Counted from the stretch's first letter, positions 54,796 through 63,917 are shown. The stretch is DNA of 64,000 nt from Bacteroidetes bacterium SW_9_63_38 (GCA_003022435.1 PXUA01000004.1:16697-80696); one strand, 5' to 3'. The notes: generated by a model from the letters alone, not told the origin. A program made the numbers and translations.

Positions 54796-56187
54796 ATGGA
54801 AACGACGATTTCGCAAGCATCCCCAGTCGAGTACGAGCTCGAACTGACAGCAACGGCCCAGGATCTGGAGCCGAAACTCAACGAGGCGCTCAAGGAGCAG
54901 CGGAAGCACATGGACGTGCAGGGCTTCCGCAAGGGCAAGGTGCCCCTGGGCCTCGTCAAGAAAATGCACGGCGAACAGATTGGCTACAAGGTGGCCCAGG
55001 AGTTCGTCCAGGACGCCTTTGAGGAGGAGGTCGAGTCCAGCGACGACATCGCCCCCCTCGGCCAGCCCACCATCACGGAGCTCGACTACGCACTGGACGA
55101 GGACCTTCGGGCCGTAATTCGGTTTGGCGTGCGCCCGGAAATCGAGATTCAGGACGTCTCCGCCGAGCAGATTACCATGCTCGACCACGAGGTCAGCGAC
55201 GAGGATGTGGACGACGAGATCGAGCGGCTTCGCAGCGAGGAAGCTGACCTTCTGCCGATGGAGGACGAGCCGGCCGGCGAGGAGGACTTCGTCAACGTCG
55301 ACCTCCAGCGCATCGACCCGCAGACCGATACTCCCATCATCGGGGACAAGGACGAGGACCTATCGTTCTTCCTCGACGACGATCGGCTGAAGGAGGAGCT
55401 GCGCGAGGCCCTCATCGGCAAAAAAGCGGGGGATACATTCCGCGTAGAGCTGCCGCAAAATCCGGCCCACGACCACGGCGGCCATCAGCACGAGCAGCAG
55501 GGCGAGGACGAAGAGCGCCTTTACGAGGTCACCGTCAACGATGTGAAGGAGCGCGACCTGCCGCCGCTCGACGACGCTTTCGTGAGCCGTCTTACCGACG
55601 GCCAGTTCGAGGACCCGGACGAGTTCCGCGACGAGGTGCGCCGCCAGCTGGAACAGCAGTGGGAGAAGCAATCCCGCGAGATGATGCAGGGTGAGATCAT
55701 CGACAAGATGCTGGAGCTACACCCCGTCCCGGTGCCCGAGTCGGTCATCGAGACCTACCTCGACTCCTTTGTCAACCAGGTCAAGCAGGAGAACGACGGC
55801 GAACTGCCGCCGGACTTCGACGAAGAGCACTTCCGCAACCAGAACCGGCGCGATGCCGAGAAGCAGGGCCGCTGGATGCTCATCCGCGACAAGATCGTCG
55901 ACAACGAGGACATTGAGGTCGACGACGAGGACTTGCAGGACTTCTTCAGCGAGCAGGCCCAGGGCGATGAGCAGGTTGACGCCCAGCAGATCGAGCAGTT
56001 CTACCGCCAGATGCCGCAGATGATGGATCGGGTGAAGCAGCAGATCCTCAGCGACAAGGTGTACGACCTGCTCATCGAGCGCTTCGATGTGGAGGAGAAG
56101 ACGCGCGAGGAGTTTGAGGAAGAGATGCAGCACCACCAGCATCAGCACCAGGGCGGCCAGCAGTCCCGGCAGGCGGTGCGTCCGTAA
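54796..56187 (+). CDS. tig: Trigger factor
   Basis: 463-aa ribosome-associated chaperone and prolyl isomerase. The N-terminal ribosome-binding domain carries the signature GFRKGKVP (residues 43-50). The middle FKBP-like domain is recognisable (FVNVDLQRID, IGKKAGDTFRVELPQNPA) but has a His/Gln-rich insertion (AHDHGGHQHEQQG) where the flap usually is. The C-terminal chaperone arm is long and helical (LEQQWEKQSREMMQGEIIDK-MLE), ending in a His/Gln tail. Highly acidic overall. Start at ATG 54796 (METTISQASPVEYELEL). Followed 123 bp later by clpP, the common tig-clpP order. Confidence 0.96.
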   Translation: METTISQASPVEYELELTATAQDLEPKLNEALKEQRKHMDVQGFRKGKVPLGLVKKMHGEQIGYKVAQEFVQDAFEEEVESSDDIAPLGQPTITELDYALDEDLRAVIRFGVRPEIEIQDVSAEQITMLDHEVSDEDVDDEIERLRSEEADLLPMEDEPAGEEDFVNVDLQRIDPQTDTPIIGDKDEDLSFFLDDDRLKEELREALIGKKAGDTFRVELPQNPAHDHGGHQHEQQGEDEERLYEVTVNDVKERDLPPLDDAFVSRLTDGQFEDPDEFRDEVRRQLEQQWEKQSREMMQGEIIDKMLELHPVPVPESVIETYLDSFVNQVKQENDGELPPDFDEEHFRNQNRRDAEKQGRWMLIRDKIVDNEDIEVDDEDLQDFFSEQAQGDEQVDAQQIEQFYRQMPQMMDRVKQQILSDKVYDLLIERFDVEEKTREEFEEEMQHHQHQHQGGQQSRQAVRP

Positions 56188-56310
56188 CCGTTGGAATACG
56201 TTGCCCGAACGCCCGCCTTCGGCTCGTCTCCGGAAAGGAACTATTTCCCCGGGCCGAGGGTGGGAGTTTTCGCTACCCCCGTTGTATTCAACACCGACAC
56301 TCGTGTCGAC

Positions 56311-57063
56311 ATGGCCGACGCCGACGACTTCATTAAATTCAGCAAGAGCCTGACGTCGATCCCCCGTGACATTTACAAGGGAGAGATGGGCAACCAGCCG
56401 ATGTCCGGGCTCGTTCCCATGGTCGTCGAGCAGACGACGCGGGGCGAGCGTGCCTACGACATCTTCAGCCGCCTGCTCAAGGAGCGCATTGTTTTCATCG
56501 GGACCCCGATCAACGACCAGATTGCGAACCTGACGGTCGCGCAGCTCCTGTACCTCGGAAGCGAATCGTCGGAGAAGGAGATCAACATGTACGTCAACTC
56601 GCCGGGCGGTGTCATCTACAGCGGCCTCGGCGTGTACGACACCATGCAGTACGTCGACGCCCCGGTGGCCACCATCTGCGTGGGCCTCGCCGCCTCGATG
56701 GGCTCCGTGCTCCTGGCCGCGGGCGAGGAGGGCCGCCGCGCCTGCCTCCCGAACTCACGCGTCATGATTCACCAGCCGATGGGTGGCGCCGAAGGACAGG
56801 CGTCCGACATCGAGATTCAGGCCCAAGAGATTATGTGGCTCAAAGAGCGCCTCTATGAGATCCTGGCCCTTCACACCGATCAAGACATCGACCAGATTGA
56901 GGCGGACGCCGACCGCAACTACTGGATGAGCGCCGAGGAATCGAAGGATTACGGCCTCGTGGACAACGTTCTCAACCCGCAAAACCTGGAGGGGCTGCAC
57001 TCCATCGGCCCGAACGGGGAGCCGTCCATGGACTCGGACGACGAAGACGCAGGGGACGAGTAA
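56311..57063 (+). CDS. clpP: ATP-dependent Clp protease proteolytic subunit
   Basis: 250-aa serine protease forming the double-heptamer Clp chamber. Catalytic residues are visible: S129 in [11 protein letters not shown]154 in [10 protein letters not shown], and the Asp in the [20 protein letters not shown] region. The hydrophobic clamp and handle helix ([18 protein letters not shown]) are normal. A 25-residue acidic C-terminal tail (SDDEDAGDE) is unusual and halophile-like. The ATG at 56311 ([14 protein letters not shown]) is used; the upstream open frame is not protein-like. Works with ClpX or ClpA, not encoded here. Confidence 0.96.
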   Translation: MADADDFIKFSKSLTSIPRDIYKGEMGNQPMSGLVPMVVEQTTRGERAYDIFSRLLKERIVFIGTPINDQIANLTVAQLLYLGSESSEKEINMYVNSPGGVIYSGLGVYDTMQYVDAPVATICVGLAASMGSVLLAAGEEGRRACLPNSRVMIHQPMGGAEGQASDIEIQAQEIMWLKERLYEILALHTDQDIDQIEADADRNYWMSAEESKDYGLVDNVLNPQNLEGLHSIGPNGEPSMDSDDEDAGDE

Positions 57064-57095
57064 TCCTCCCCGTTCCTACTCTCGAAACACTCAGT

Positions 57096-57132
57096 GGCGC
57101 CCTCGAAGACATTCGGGGGCGCCGCTTCTTTT
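57096..57132 (+). terminator. Rho-independent terminator after clpP
   Basis: GGCGCCC (57096-57102) pairs with GGGCGCC (57117-57123), followed by GCTTCTTTTGAT. It lies 33 bp after the clpP stop. Confidence 0.75.
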
Positions 57133-57220
57133 GATAGGAGCCCACATCGGGCCCCACAAACAGAATAAGGGACGCTGGCCCGGGGGGAGGAAGGAGGGAA
57201 GGCCAGCGCCCCTTAAAAAG

Positions 57221-57295
57221 TACCGCGTACGGGATTTGAACCCGTGCTACCGGCGTGAGAGGCCGGCGTCCTAGACCAGGCTAGACGAACGCGGC
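57221..57295 (-). tRNA. tRNA-Glu (anticodon CTC)
   Basis: On the minus strand: acceptor GCCGCGT pairs with ACGCGGT, the D arm is GTCTAGCCTGGTCTAGGAC, the anticodon stem CGCCGGC... with loop CTCTCAC carries anticodon CTC, and the T arm is ACGGG-TTCAAAT-CCCGT. This reads glutamate GAG codons. It lies between clpP and the parvulin gene, transcribed against both. Confidence 0.92.
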
Positions 57296-57512
57296 GCGTC
57301 GTTCTCTAGTGCAAATAACCCAACACGCCCCCCCGATCCAGGTTTCACCGTTCATCGAAATTCTACCTCTTCGTTCCACGGTCTTTCTCCCCTGCGCGCC
57401 CTGGTCGGTCTGGATCCAGTATTCGCTGCCATGGGGAAACACCTTCTTGGACGGGGCGTGCATCCACCAGTTTTGACGCACGAGTCCTTCACTCCCGACA
57501 GCCCTCGTTGCC

Positions 57513-57545
57513 TCCACAGCGGCGGCCTTCCGGCCGCTGTGTGCA
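57513..57545. repeat. GC-rich hairpin upstream of the parvulin gene
   Basis: CACAGCGGC and GCCGCTGTG flank GGCCTTCCGG, forming a strong stem about 75 bp before the start codon. No U-tract follows, so a leader structure is as likely as a terminator. The rest of 57296-57617 holds no gene. Confidence 0.5.
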
Positions 57546-57617
57546 GAAGTCTGAGGGATCACCCTCTGTACGGGTTTCTTCTCTTGCCCTCGGACCAACC
57601 CCTCCCTGCTCTCGAAC

Positions 57618-58667
57618 ATGCTCACCCCGTCTCTCCGACAGCTTCGCCAGCTGTGCAGCCTTTCTGTTCTCGCGACCATGCTCCTGCTTGCAGGATGCGG
57701 CAACTCCGGCTCGCCGGACGCCACCTCGTCCTCAACGAGTAGTTCCGGTATCCCCTTTGAACTGGGCGAGCCGCTCAGCGACACTACTCTCGCCGTCGTG
57801 GTCGCCTCCGAGTACGACTCCGACACCCTCCTGACCCAGGAGTTCGACCGCCAGATCCAGATGCGCACTCAGCGCCTCTCGCCCGACCAGCGGTCGCCGG
57901 ATACCCTGCAGGCGATCCACAAGAACCTTGTGCGGCGCTTCGTGGAAGGTCACATGATGCGGGGGAAGGCCGTCGCCGAGGACTTCGAGGTTGACAGTAC
58001 ACGGGTGTCGCAGCGGCTCAGCCAGATTAGAAAGCAGTACCAGAGCCAGGACCAACTCAAGAAGCAGTTGGCCCAGAACAACATGACCCTCGACTCGCTG
58101 CGTTCGCTGATTGCGGACCGCCTCCGCACCCAAGAGCTGCAGCGGCAAATGGCCGAGCAGGCTCAGAAGCCTACCTCGGAGGAGGTCAAAAAATTCAGCA
58201 AGGAGAACATGCGCATTCGGGCTCAGCACATTCTCCTCCGCGCCGGCAAGAACGCCTCGCAGGCAAAGGTGGACTCGGCCCGTAAGGCCGCCGCGGCTCT
58301 CATCGACAGTACCAAGGCCGGCACCGGCTTTGCCGCCCTCGCCCGCCGCCACAGCGAGGGCCCGTCCGCCAGCAAGGGCGGCGACCTCGGGTTCTTCACC
58401 AAGGACCAGATGGTGGATCCCTTTACTGAAGCAGCCTTTGCGCTCTCCGATTCCGGAGACGTAGCGCCGGACCCCGTGCGGACCCGCTTCGGCTTCCACG
58501 TGATCCGACTCACGAATGCCGGCGAACCGATGGACACGAGCAAGGCCCGGCAGCAGCTCATGCAGAAGCGGCAGCGGGAGGCGTACGACAAGGAACTGGA
58601 CAAGCTGCTCCAGGACGCCACGGTCCGTACCAATCCCGACATCGTGAACGCGAAGCTCTCGGAGTAA
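57618..58667 (+). CDS. Parvulin-type peptidyl-prolyl isomerase lipoprotein
   Basis: 349-aa periplasmic folding factor of the SurA/PrsA group. A lipoprotein signal (VLATMLLLAGCGNSGS) anchors it. An N-terminal helical chaperone domain (VVVASEYDSDTLLTQEFDRQ ... LRSLIADRLRTQEL) precedes one parvulin domain starting at IRAQHILLRAGKNASQAK and including FAALARRHSEGPSASKGGDL-GFF and TRFGFHVIRLT, the conserved core. A helical tail closes the chaperone lobe. Substrates are likely outer-membrane barrels and lipoproteins, many of which are encoded in this window. ATG at 57618. Confidence 0.94.
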   Translation: MLTPSLRQLRQLCSLSVLATMLLLAGCGNSGSPDATSSSTSSSGIPFELGEPLSDTTLAVVVASEYDSDTLLTQEFDRQIQMRTQRLSPDQRSPDTLQAIHKNLVRRFVEGHMMRGKAVAEDFEVDSTRVSQRLSQIRKQYQSQDQLKKQLAQNNMTLDSLRSLIADRLRTQELQRQMAEQAQKPTSEEVKKFSKENMRIRAQHILLRAGKNASQAKVDSARKAAAALIDSTKAGTGFAALARRHSEGPSASKGGDLGFFTKDQMVDPFTEAAFALSDSGDVAPDPVRTRFGFHVIRLTNAGEPMDTSKARQQLMQKRQREAYDKELDKLLQDATVRTNPDIVNAKLSE

Positions 58668-58698
58668 CCCCACTCCCGACAGGTCCAGAAAGTGAAGC

Positions 58699-58734
58699 GC
58701 CGCCTCCGGCCCTCCCGGAAGGCGGCGTTTTTTT
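58699..58734 (+). terminator. Rho-independent terminator
   Basis: CGCCGCCTCCGG and the complement AAGGCGGCG (58699-58727) form a stem followed by seven T. It ends the parvulin transcript and overlaps the stop codon of the converging GNAT gene. Confidence 0.85.
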
Positions 58735-59185
58735 ATTGCTCCGCAGCTCGCTTTTGCAGCAGCATCTCCACGTGGGGCAGGCCCGCCTCCTCAAAGCGGC
58801 GGCCGGTCGGTTCGAAGCCGAGCTGCGCGTACCATCCTTCAAGACGAACCTGCGAGTGAATCAGGAACGTGTCGAACCCGGCACGGCGGGCGTCGTCGAG
58901 CACCGCCTCCACGAGTTGCGTGCCGTGTCCCTCGCCGCGATGCCCCGGGAGCACCGCAAACCGCTCCAGCTTAGCCACGATTTCGTCTCCGTGCGGCACC
59001 GTGCGCCAGCGCGCCGTCGCCACCGGTGTGTCGTCCACCATCCCCAACACGTGACGGCTCGTCTCGTCGTGCCCGTCCCACTCGTCGTCGGGATCGCAGC
59101 CCTGCTCCTCCACAAACACCTGCCTGCGAATGTCGCGGGCAGCCTGCAAGCCGTCCTCGTTCCGAACCGGAAGAATCGTCATCAC
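58733..59185 (-). CDS. GNAT-family N-acetyltransferase
   Basis: 150-aa acyltransferase using acetyl-CoA. The fold is clear: VRNEDGLQAARDIRRQVFVE-EQGCD, then RHVLGMVDDTPVATARWRTV, then the CoA-binding loop LERFAVLPGHRGEGHGTQLV (motif A, Q/RxxGxG/A) and FDTFLIHSQVRLEGWYAQLG-FEP. The sequence resembles the ElaA/YjcF-type group, whose substrates are largely unknown. ATG at 59183-59185. Confidence 0.9.
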   Translation of the reverse strand: MMTILPVRNEDGLQAARDIRRQVFVEEQGCDPDDEWDGHDETSRHVLGMVDDTPVATARWRTVPHGDEIVAKLERFAVLPGHRGEGHGTQLVEAVLDDARRAGFDTFLIHSQVRLEGWYAQLGFEPTGRRFEEAGLPHVEMLLQKRAAEQ

Positions 59186-59537
59186 ACTGCGGGATCGTGA
59201 ACAATCGCGGGCATCGTTGACTTCTCCCCCGGACAGGAGATCTCTGTGCGATTATGAGATTGTCCGCAGTACAACAACGTTCCTTCGAGACCGTGTCGTT
59301 TCAAGCGTGCCCATTCAGAAGAACGCTTTCTCGACGATGGCTCAGCCCCTGAAAGTAAATCTGTCTGAGCAGCAGCGAGAAGAGCTCATCGATGTTCGGG
59401 ACCATTACAAAAAGCCGTACCACAAAAAGCCGTACATGCGCGAGCGAGCGGCAGCGGTCCTGACGGTTGCCGGGCCGCCAGGAGAAGAGGGCCAGTCGGC
59501 CCGCCAAGTCGCCCATCATGGACTTCTTCGAGGGCGA

Positions 59538-59553
59538 GGCAATCTAGATTGCC
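59538..59553. repeat. 16-bp variable-arm palindrome in the transposase
   Basis: GGCAATC-TA-GATTGCC, placed just before the SPNTVRGW motif, where relatives have no extra residues. Confidence 0.6.
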
Positions 59554-60260
59554 AGCCCGAACACGGTCCGGGGCTGGATACACGCTTGGAGGGAAGAGGG
59601 CATCGATGGATTTGTTGTCGAGGACGGACGCGTCCCGACAGCTGTCGTGGACGCTTTTTCCCACGATCACTGAAGAGCAAATGATTGAGAAAATTCGTGA
59701 GCTTACAAGTCCGGGAATCTCAGATTCCCATCGCCCCGTGCACTTGGCCGGAGCCGGAGCCGATGGACACTCGGGCTACTGCAAGACGAGCTTGGGAGGA
59801 AGACTCCTCAGACCGAAGCTGGGACGTGGCAAATGTTGAACCGGTTGGATGTGAGCCACACGCGAGGGCAGGGCTACGCGCTGAGTCCTGATGAGCAGTT
59901 TGAAGCCAAACGGGCCTTTATCGACGGGATTTGTGGGCGCACGGGGGACAGGAAACCTAATTCTGGGGCAACAGACCGGGGTTTTACCTCGACGATGGGA
60001 ATCTGGGATTCCCTTCACTTACGAGTTGCATCCAACCGTGGACAAGGACTGGTCACCGGCCGGCGAGCAACCAACAACTCCGCGTGGCACGTGTGGGCAA
60101 CGGAAAGGACGCCTACTTGCAGTGATGGATGCGGAGATCGGGCAGCTTTTCTACCGGCAGAAGCGGAGCGTTGGGCGGTCCGATCTGATTTCCCTCTACC
60201 GGGAGTTGACCGATGCCTGCAAGGCCGATCGCCTATGGGTCGTGCAAGACAACGCCCCGT

Positions 60261-60347
60261 TTCTGGATTGTGTGCAATTCTGGATTGTGTGCAATTCTGG
60301 ATTGTGTGCAATTCTGGATTGTGTGCAATTCTGGATTGTGTGCAATC
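60261..60347. repeat. 17-bp tandem array (five copies) in the transposase
   Basis: Unit CTGGATTGTGTGCAATT, five consecutive copies, inserted between DNAP and FHADVLKELE of the DDE domain. 85 bp is not a multiple of three, so it also shifts the frame. Spacer-less, therefore not a CRISPR. Confidence 0.9.
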
Positions 60348-60517
60348 CTTTTCCACGCCGATGTACTGAAGGAACTGGAGGCGCAGGTATGGGCCAGATC
60401 CCATCCGGCCTTTGAATATCCACGCCCTTCGCAGTGGCCAGACCCAACCGATGCAGCGCTCTCTGATGGAGAGTTGCCCTTGCAAGTCGTGCCACTTCCA
60501 ACCTACGCTTCGTGCAT

Positions 60518-60533
60518 GGCCATCTAGATGGCC
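60518..60533. repeat. 16-bp variable-arm palindrome in the transposase
   Basis: GGCCATC-TA-GATGGCC, replacing the Asn-Pro codons that normally precede IERLWRWLK and introducing a TAG. Confidence 0.6.
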
Positions 60534-60742
60534 GCGATTGAACGGCTGTGGCGCTGGTTGAAGCAGGAAGTGCTCCATCTGCATCCTTACGCCGAAAACT
60601 GGAAGAAGCTCAAGAAAGGCGTTCGGGCCTTTTTGAATCGATTTACAGGAGTCTCACCGAAGCATCTACAATATGTGGGACTGTCCGGCGCTTAATCTCA
60701 TAAGTCCACACAGATTCCCAAAGCCGGAGGGTTTACTGCTCT

Positions 60743-60758
60743 GCCAATTTAGATTGGC
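60743..60758. repeat. 16-bp variable-arm palindrome next to the IS end
   Basis: GCCAATT-TA-GATTGGC, 24 bp beyond the IS630 right end and just upstream of the Uma2 fragment. Confidence 0.55.
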
Positions 60759-60777
60759 TTTCGCGCATCCTCAATAC

Positions 60778-61089
60778 TCTAGAATCTCGCCGGATGGGTG
60801 TCGCAGTTTCACCTCCGAGTCTACCACCGACCGGGACCACCAAGACAAACTGGAAGCCTACTTGAATCTCGATTCTCTCCAGGAGTACTGGATTGTCTCT
60901 CCCTCCACCCCCATCATCACCCAGTACGTCCGGCGCGAGGACGAATGGATCGTGCGCTCGGTTGCAGGCCGCGACGTCGTGCTCCACCGTGAGTCCTTGG
61001 ATCTCGACCTCGCCCTCAATGCCGTCTGCGACCTCGTCGAGACCGCCCCCGATACCTCCAAGCTTGATTCCACGTCGAACGACTCGTAA
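60778..61089 (+). pseudogene. Uma2-family (DUF820) nuclease, C-terminal fragment
   Basis: The reading TSESTTDRDHQDKLEAYLNL-DSLQEYWIVSPSTPIITQYVRREDEWIVRSV matches the middle and end of Uma2 proteins, a PD-(D/E)XK-like nuclease family; KLEAYLNLDSLQEYWIV is its best conserved stretch, containing the catalytic E and K. The N-terminal half is absent and no start codon precedes it, because the IS630 element abuts on the left. A remnant whose 5' part was lost with the insertion. Confidence 0.8.
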
Positions 61090-61299
61090 TCAACGACCTG
61101 CCCCGGTCGCCTCCTTGTGCCGTCCCCTGGAAACCCTCCCTTCCCCGTAACGGTTCGATACTATCCTAAACTATATTGCCGCACGATGGCACCACTGGTC
61201 CAGCATGAGAATGGTTCCCTCATGATTCGCCCCCCGTGCACCCGACGTAATCCCGCACGGCCAACTTCGTTCATCCGTTGAAGTCCCCTCTATACCTTC

Positions 61300-61875
61300 A
61301 TGGACACCCTCGAAAACAGCGTCGCCGACAGCGAGATTCAGGTCTTCAATTTGGCTGATCTCTGGGACGACCGGCCCGTCACGGAATTCGACATCAGCCA
61401 ATTCCTGGTGGAGGGCCTGATGCTGAAGGAAAAAGAGTTCCGCCAAAACGTGACCGAGTACGACTGGTCCACATTCGACAGTGAACACGTGGCCCTGTAC
61501 TGCTCCACAGACGCCATCGTCCCCACCTGGGGCTACATGCTTATCGCCTCGAAGCTGAAGGACACGGCCGTTTCCACGACCTTTGGTCGGAAAAACGACC
61601 TTCGGCGCGAGTATTACGTCCGGGCGCTCAACGATGTCGACTGGTCGGCCTACGAAGATTGCCCGGTCGTTATCAAAGGCTGCGGGAGCGAGGTTGTCCC
61701 CGAAATGGCATACGTCCTCGCTACTCAGAAGCTGCAAGATGTAGCCCGAAAGCTGATGTACGGGGAGCCCTGCTCATCCGTCCCTCTCTGGCGCCGCCCC
61801 CAGGAAGACAACTCTGATCCCGACGCCGACGACGTTGGTGTCAAGAAGCCGGACCTCCCCTCCCCGAACGCGTAG
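61300..61875 (+). CDS. DUF2480 family protein
   Basis: 191-aa protein of the Bacteroidota/Rhodothermota-specific DUF2480 family: FDISQFLVEGLMLKEKEFRQ, then VTEYDWSTFDSEHVALYCST-DAIVPTWGYMLIASKL, then CPVVIKGCGSEVVPEMAYVL-ATQKLQDVARKLMYGEPCSSVPLWRR. Conserved cysteines (YCST, KGC, EPCS) suggest metal binding. Function unknown. The acidic tail after residue 175 is a local addition. ATG at 61300. Confidence 0.88.
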   Translation: MDTLENSVADSEIQVFNLADLWDDRPVTEFDISQFLVEGLMLKEKEFRQNVTEYDWSTFDSEHVALYCSTDAIVPTWGYMLIASKLKDTAVSTTFGRKNDLRREYYVRALNDVDWSAYEDCPVVIKGCGSEVVPEMAYVLATQKLQDVARKLMYGEPCSSVPLWRRPQEDNSDPDADDVGVKKPDLPSPNA

Positions 61876-61942
61876 CCGCTCCCTCTCCCGAGCGCGTGTC
61901 TTGCGGTCTCGTGTACACGCATCTTCCAGCGGCCCTTCTTTT

Positions 61943-62761
61943 CTACACAGGAGAGGCCTCCCGTCTTCTGGGACTGACCTCCACTGTTTCGAGAAATCGC
62001 TCCACGACCGCGTTGAATGCCGCCGGCTTCTCAACGGGAAGCGCGTGCCGAGCCCCCTCGACGACCGCCAATTCGGCCCGCGGCATCTCCGCCACAATCC
62101 GGTTCTTCTCGGCAACGGGTGTATAGTCGTGCTCCGCCGTCACCAGAAGCGTCGGCACGTCAATCGTCGAAAGACGGTCCCAGACGCTCCAGCCTATGAT
62201 GGCATCGACCGACCACAGGTATCCCTTCTTGTCGTTTTCTGCCCACCGCCGCACGAACTCGCGTCGTAGCTCCTCCTGCTCCGGCTCTACAAACAGACGA
62301 TCGGCGATGAGCTTCCCAACCCGCCGCATGCCGAGAACCTCTACGGCCGTCCGACGCGACACGTAGAACCAGAGGTCCTGCCACGTCTGGAGACGGGTGT
62401 CGGCCGTACTGTTAACGACCCCGAGACTCCGAACGAGCCGCGGGGCGTCCACCGCGAGCTGAAACGCAACCATCCCCCCCATCGAGAGGCCCACCACGTG
62501 GGCCGGAGCGGCGCCGAGTTGTCGGAGCAATACGGCCGCTTCCCGTGCGAATTCGGCCATTGTGTAGGGCCCCGTCGGACGCTCCGAACGCCCATGCCCC
62601 CGCAAGTCAATCCGGATCACACGGTAGCGCCCGGCAAACGCTTCGACCTGCTCTATCCAGTCTCGCCCGCTCGACCCGAGTCCGTGAACGAAAAGCACTG
62701 GCGTTCCCGTACCCGTCTCGTCGTAGTACAGACGCGTGCCGTCAACGGTCAGGTAGGGCAT
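61943..62761 (-). CDS. Alpha/beta-fold hydrolase
   Basis: 272-aa enzyme. Oxyanion-hole HG in VLFVHGLGSSGRDW, nucleophile elbow GLSMGG (Ser), acid in LLVTAEHDYTPV and the base His in VEGARHALPVEKPAAFN. It resembles 3-oxoadipate enol-lactonases and related carboxylesterases, but these motifs are shared across the superfamily. The cap segment contains DRLFVEPEQEELRREFVRRW. The ATG at 62759-62761 begins MPYLTVDGTRLYYDETG. Divergent from the PhaR gene, 199 bp away. Confidence 0.9.
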   Translation of the reverse strand: MPYLTVDGTRLYYDETGTGTPVLFVHGLGSSGRDWIEQVEAFAGRYRVIRIDLRGHGRSERPTGPYTMAEFAREAAVLLRQLGAAPAHVVGLSMGGMVAFQLAVDAPRLVRSLGVVNSTADTRLQTWQDLWFYVSRRTAVEVLGMRRVGKLIADRLFVEPEQEELRREFVRRWAENDKKGYLWSVDAIIGWSVWDRLSTIDVPTLLVTAEHDYTPVAEKNRIVAEMPRAELAVVEGARHALPVEKPAAFNAVVERFLETVEVSPRRREASPV

Positions 62762-62960
62762 GGTGGCACTGGCAGTCCCTTCGGTCAATCGTTCGTCGTT
62801 GCTACCTCCTCGGTGATCTTTCGTTCGCCCGGGTCTTTTCCGTGAAGCCCCCGTGGAGCCTCCGAACTCGGGATCAATGTACAACACAGTGCGTCAAATA
62901 CCCCACACAAAATGACGCAACGCGTTACAATCTTCGACGATCGCTCTTTCGCCTTCGAGT

Positions 62961-63425
62961 ATGCCCCGACGCATCAAACGCTACGACAACCGAAAGCTCT
63001 ACGACACGGAGTCCAGCGAATACGTCGCTCTCAGCGACATCGCTGAGTTGGTTCGCGCCGGGGAGACTGTAGAAGTGGTCGACAATGCGACCGGCGAAGA
63101 CCTGACCGCCCAGACACTGACCCAGATCATTCTGGAGGAGGGCAAAAACGGGCATCAGGTGATTCCCTCTGAGCTTCTGCACGAATTGCTCCGGCGCAGC
63201 GAGGAAATGGTGGACACCGGCATCGACCAGATTCGCTCTACGGTTGATGACCTGGTTCAGTCCTCCCTGGGCCGCCTTCGGAGTCTGGTACAAACTCCTC
63301 AAGCTCAGGAATTAAACAAGTTGCGGACACAGCTCCGTGAACTGGAGCATCGGCTGTCGGTCCTCGTCGAGGACATTGACGAGGCGGATCCTCCTCTGAG
63401 GAATGAGACTTCGGATGATGAGTAG
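62961..63425 (+). CDS. phaR: Polyhydroxyalkanoate synthesis regulator PhaR
   Basis: 154-aa regulator that binds both DNA and polyhydroxyalkanoate granules. The N-terminal PHB_acc_N domain is textbook: RRIKRYDNRKLYDTESSEYV-ALSDIAELVRAGETVEVVDNATGEDLTAQTLTQII, followed by the PHB_acc linker HQVIPSELLHELLRRS and a helical C-terminus. When granules form it is released from DNA, and phasin synthesis rises. A phasin gene follows 60 bp downstream, its usual target. PHA synthase is not in the window. Confidence 0.94.
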   Translation: MPRRIKRYDNRKLYDTESSEYVALSDIAELVRAGETVEVVDNATGEDLTAQTLTQIILEEGKNGHQVIPSELLHELLRRSEEMVDTGIDQIRSTVDDLVQSSLGRLRSLVQTPQAQELNKLRTQLRELEHRLSVLVEDIDEADPPLRNETSDDE

Positions 63426-63485
63426 TCGTGACGCGACTTGCGTTTTTCTGATTCGCTTACTCCCTCACAAATTGCCTGTAATCTC

Positions 63486-63917
63486 ATGACTGCTCAGTCA
63501 ACATCTGCATCCTCCGACGACTCTCTTCAGAACGAACTTTCGAAGCGTGGGCGCGAGGTCTGGCTCGCCGGCCTCGGAGCTCTTGCCACCGTTGAAGAAG
63601 AGGGCACGAAGCTCTTCGGCGGTCTCGTGGACCGCGGCAAACAATTCGAACAGGAGCGCCGCGAGGACCTCAAGGAGGCAACCCAGAAGGCCCGCAAGCA
63701 AGGGGACCAGGCCCTCTCTCAGTTCGAAGAAGCGAGTGAGGAGACGCAGTCCCTTCTGTTAGGCACCGTGCACTCGGCCCTCGAACGGTTCGGCGTACCC
63801 ACGCAGAACGAAATCGACCGACTTTCGACGAAGGTCGATGCGCTGTCAAAACAGGTCGATGCGCTTTCTGAGGCTCTGTCGGAGGAGAGGCCCGCGTCGA
63901 ACGAGTCAGACGAGTAA
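63486..63917 (+). CDS. Phasin-family protein
   Basis: 143-aa granule-coating protein of the PhaI/PhaF type: NELSKRGREVWLAGLGALAT-VEEEGTKLFGGLVDRGKQFE, then a long coiled coil (LKEATQKARKQGDQALSQFE-EASEETQSLL) and LERFGVPTQNEIDRLSTKVD-ALSKQVDALSEAL, whose heptads suit multimerisation. It lies 60 bp after phaR in the same orientation, so the two probably form one PHA-granule operon. ATG at 63486 preferred over 63438. Confidence 0.9.
   Translation: MTAQSTSASSDDSLQNELSKRGREVWLAGLGALATVEEEGTKLFGGLVDRGKQFEQERREDLKEATQKARKQGDQALSQFEEASEETQSLLLGTVHSALERFGVPTQNEIDRLSTKVDALSKQVDALSEALSEERPASNESDE

Larger units (their letters stand above)
59338..60695 (+). pseudogene. IS630-family transposase, multiply disrupted
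   Basis: The N-terminal helix-turn-helix segments survive (AQPLKVNLSEQQREELIDVR, then SPNTVRGWIHAWREEGIDGF-VVEDG), but in different frames. The catalytic DDE domain is recognisable from WSPAGEQP, LLAVMDAEIGQLFYRQKRSV, LWVVQDNAP (second acidic residue) and AAIERLWRWLKQEVLHLHP (third acidic residue, E of the xIERLW motif). Palindromes at 59538, 59713, 59997 and 60518 fall inside the coding region; those at 59538 and 60518 carry TAG in their ATCTAGAT cores, the latter replacing the usual N-P before IERLW. A 17-bp tandem array sits right after DNAP. Clearly inactive. Confidence 0.85.
59236..60719 (+). mobile_element. Degenerate IS630-type insertion sequence
   Basis: Terminal inverted repeats GGAGATCTCTGTGCG-(A)TTATGAGATT at the left (59236) and the inverse of GGGAATCTGTGTGGACTTATG-like sequence at the right (60719) enclose about 1.48 kb. 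The interior encodes a broken IS630 transposase. Five short palindromes and one 17-bp tandem array interrupt it. The related but coding-free insert inside MITE copy B has similar ends. On its right it abuts a truncated Uma2-family gene. Confidence 0.78.

Noticed and set aside
60261-60347. CRISPR-like array
   Set aside because: Units of 17 bp are contiguous without spacers and no cas genes are present.
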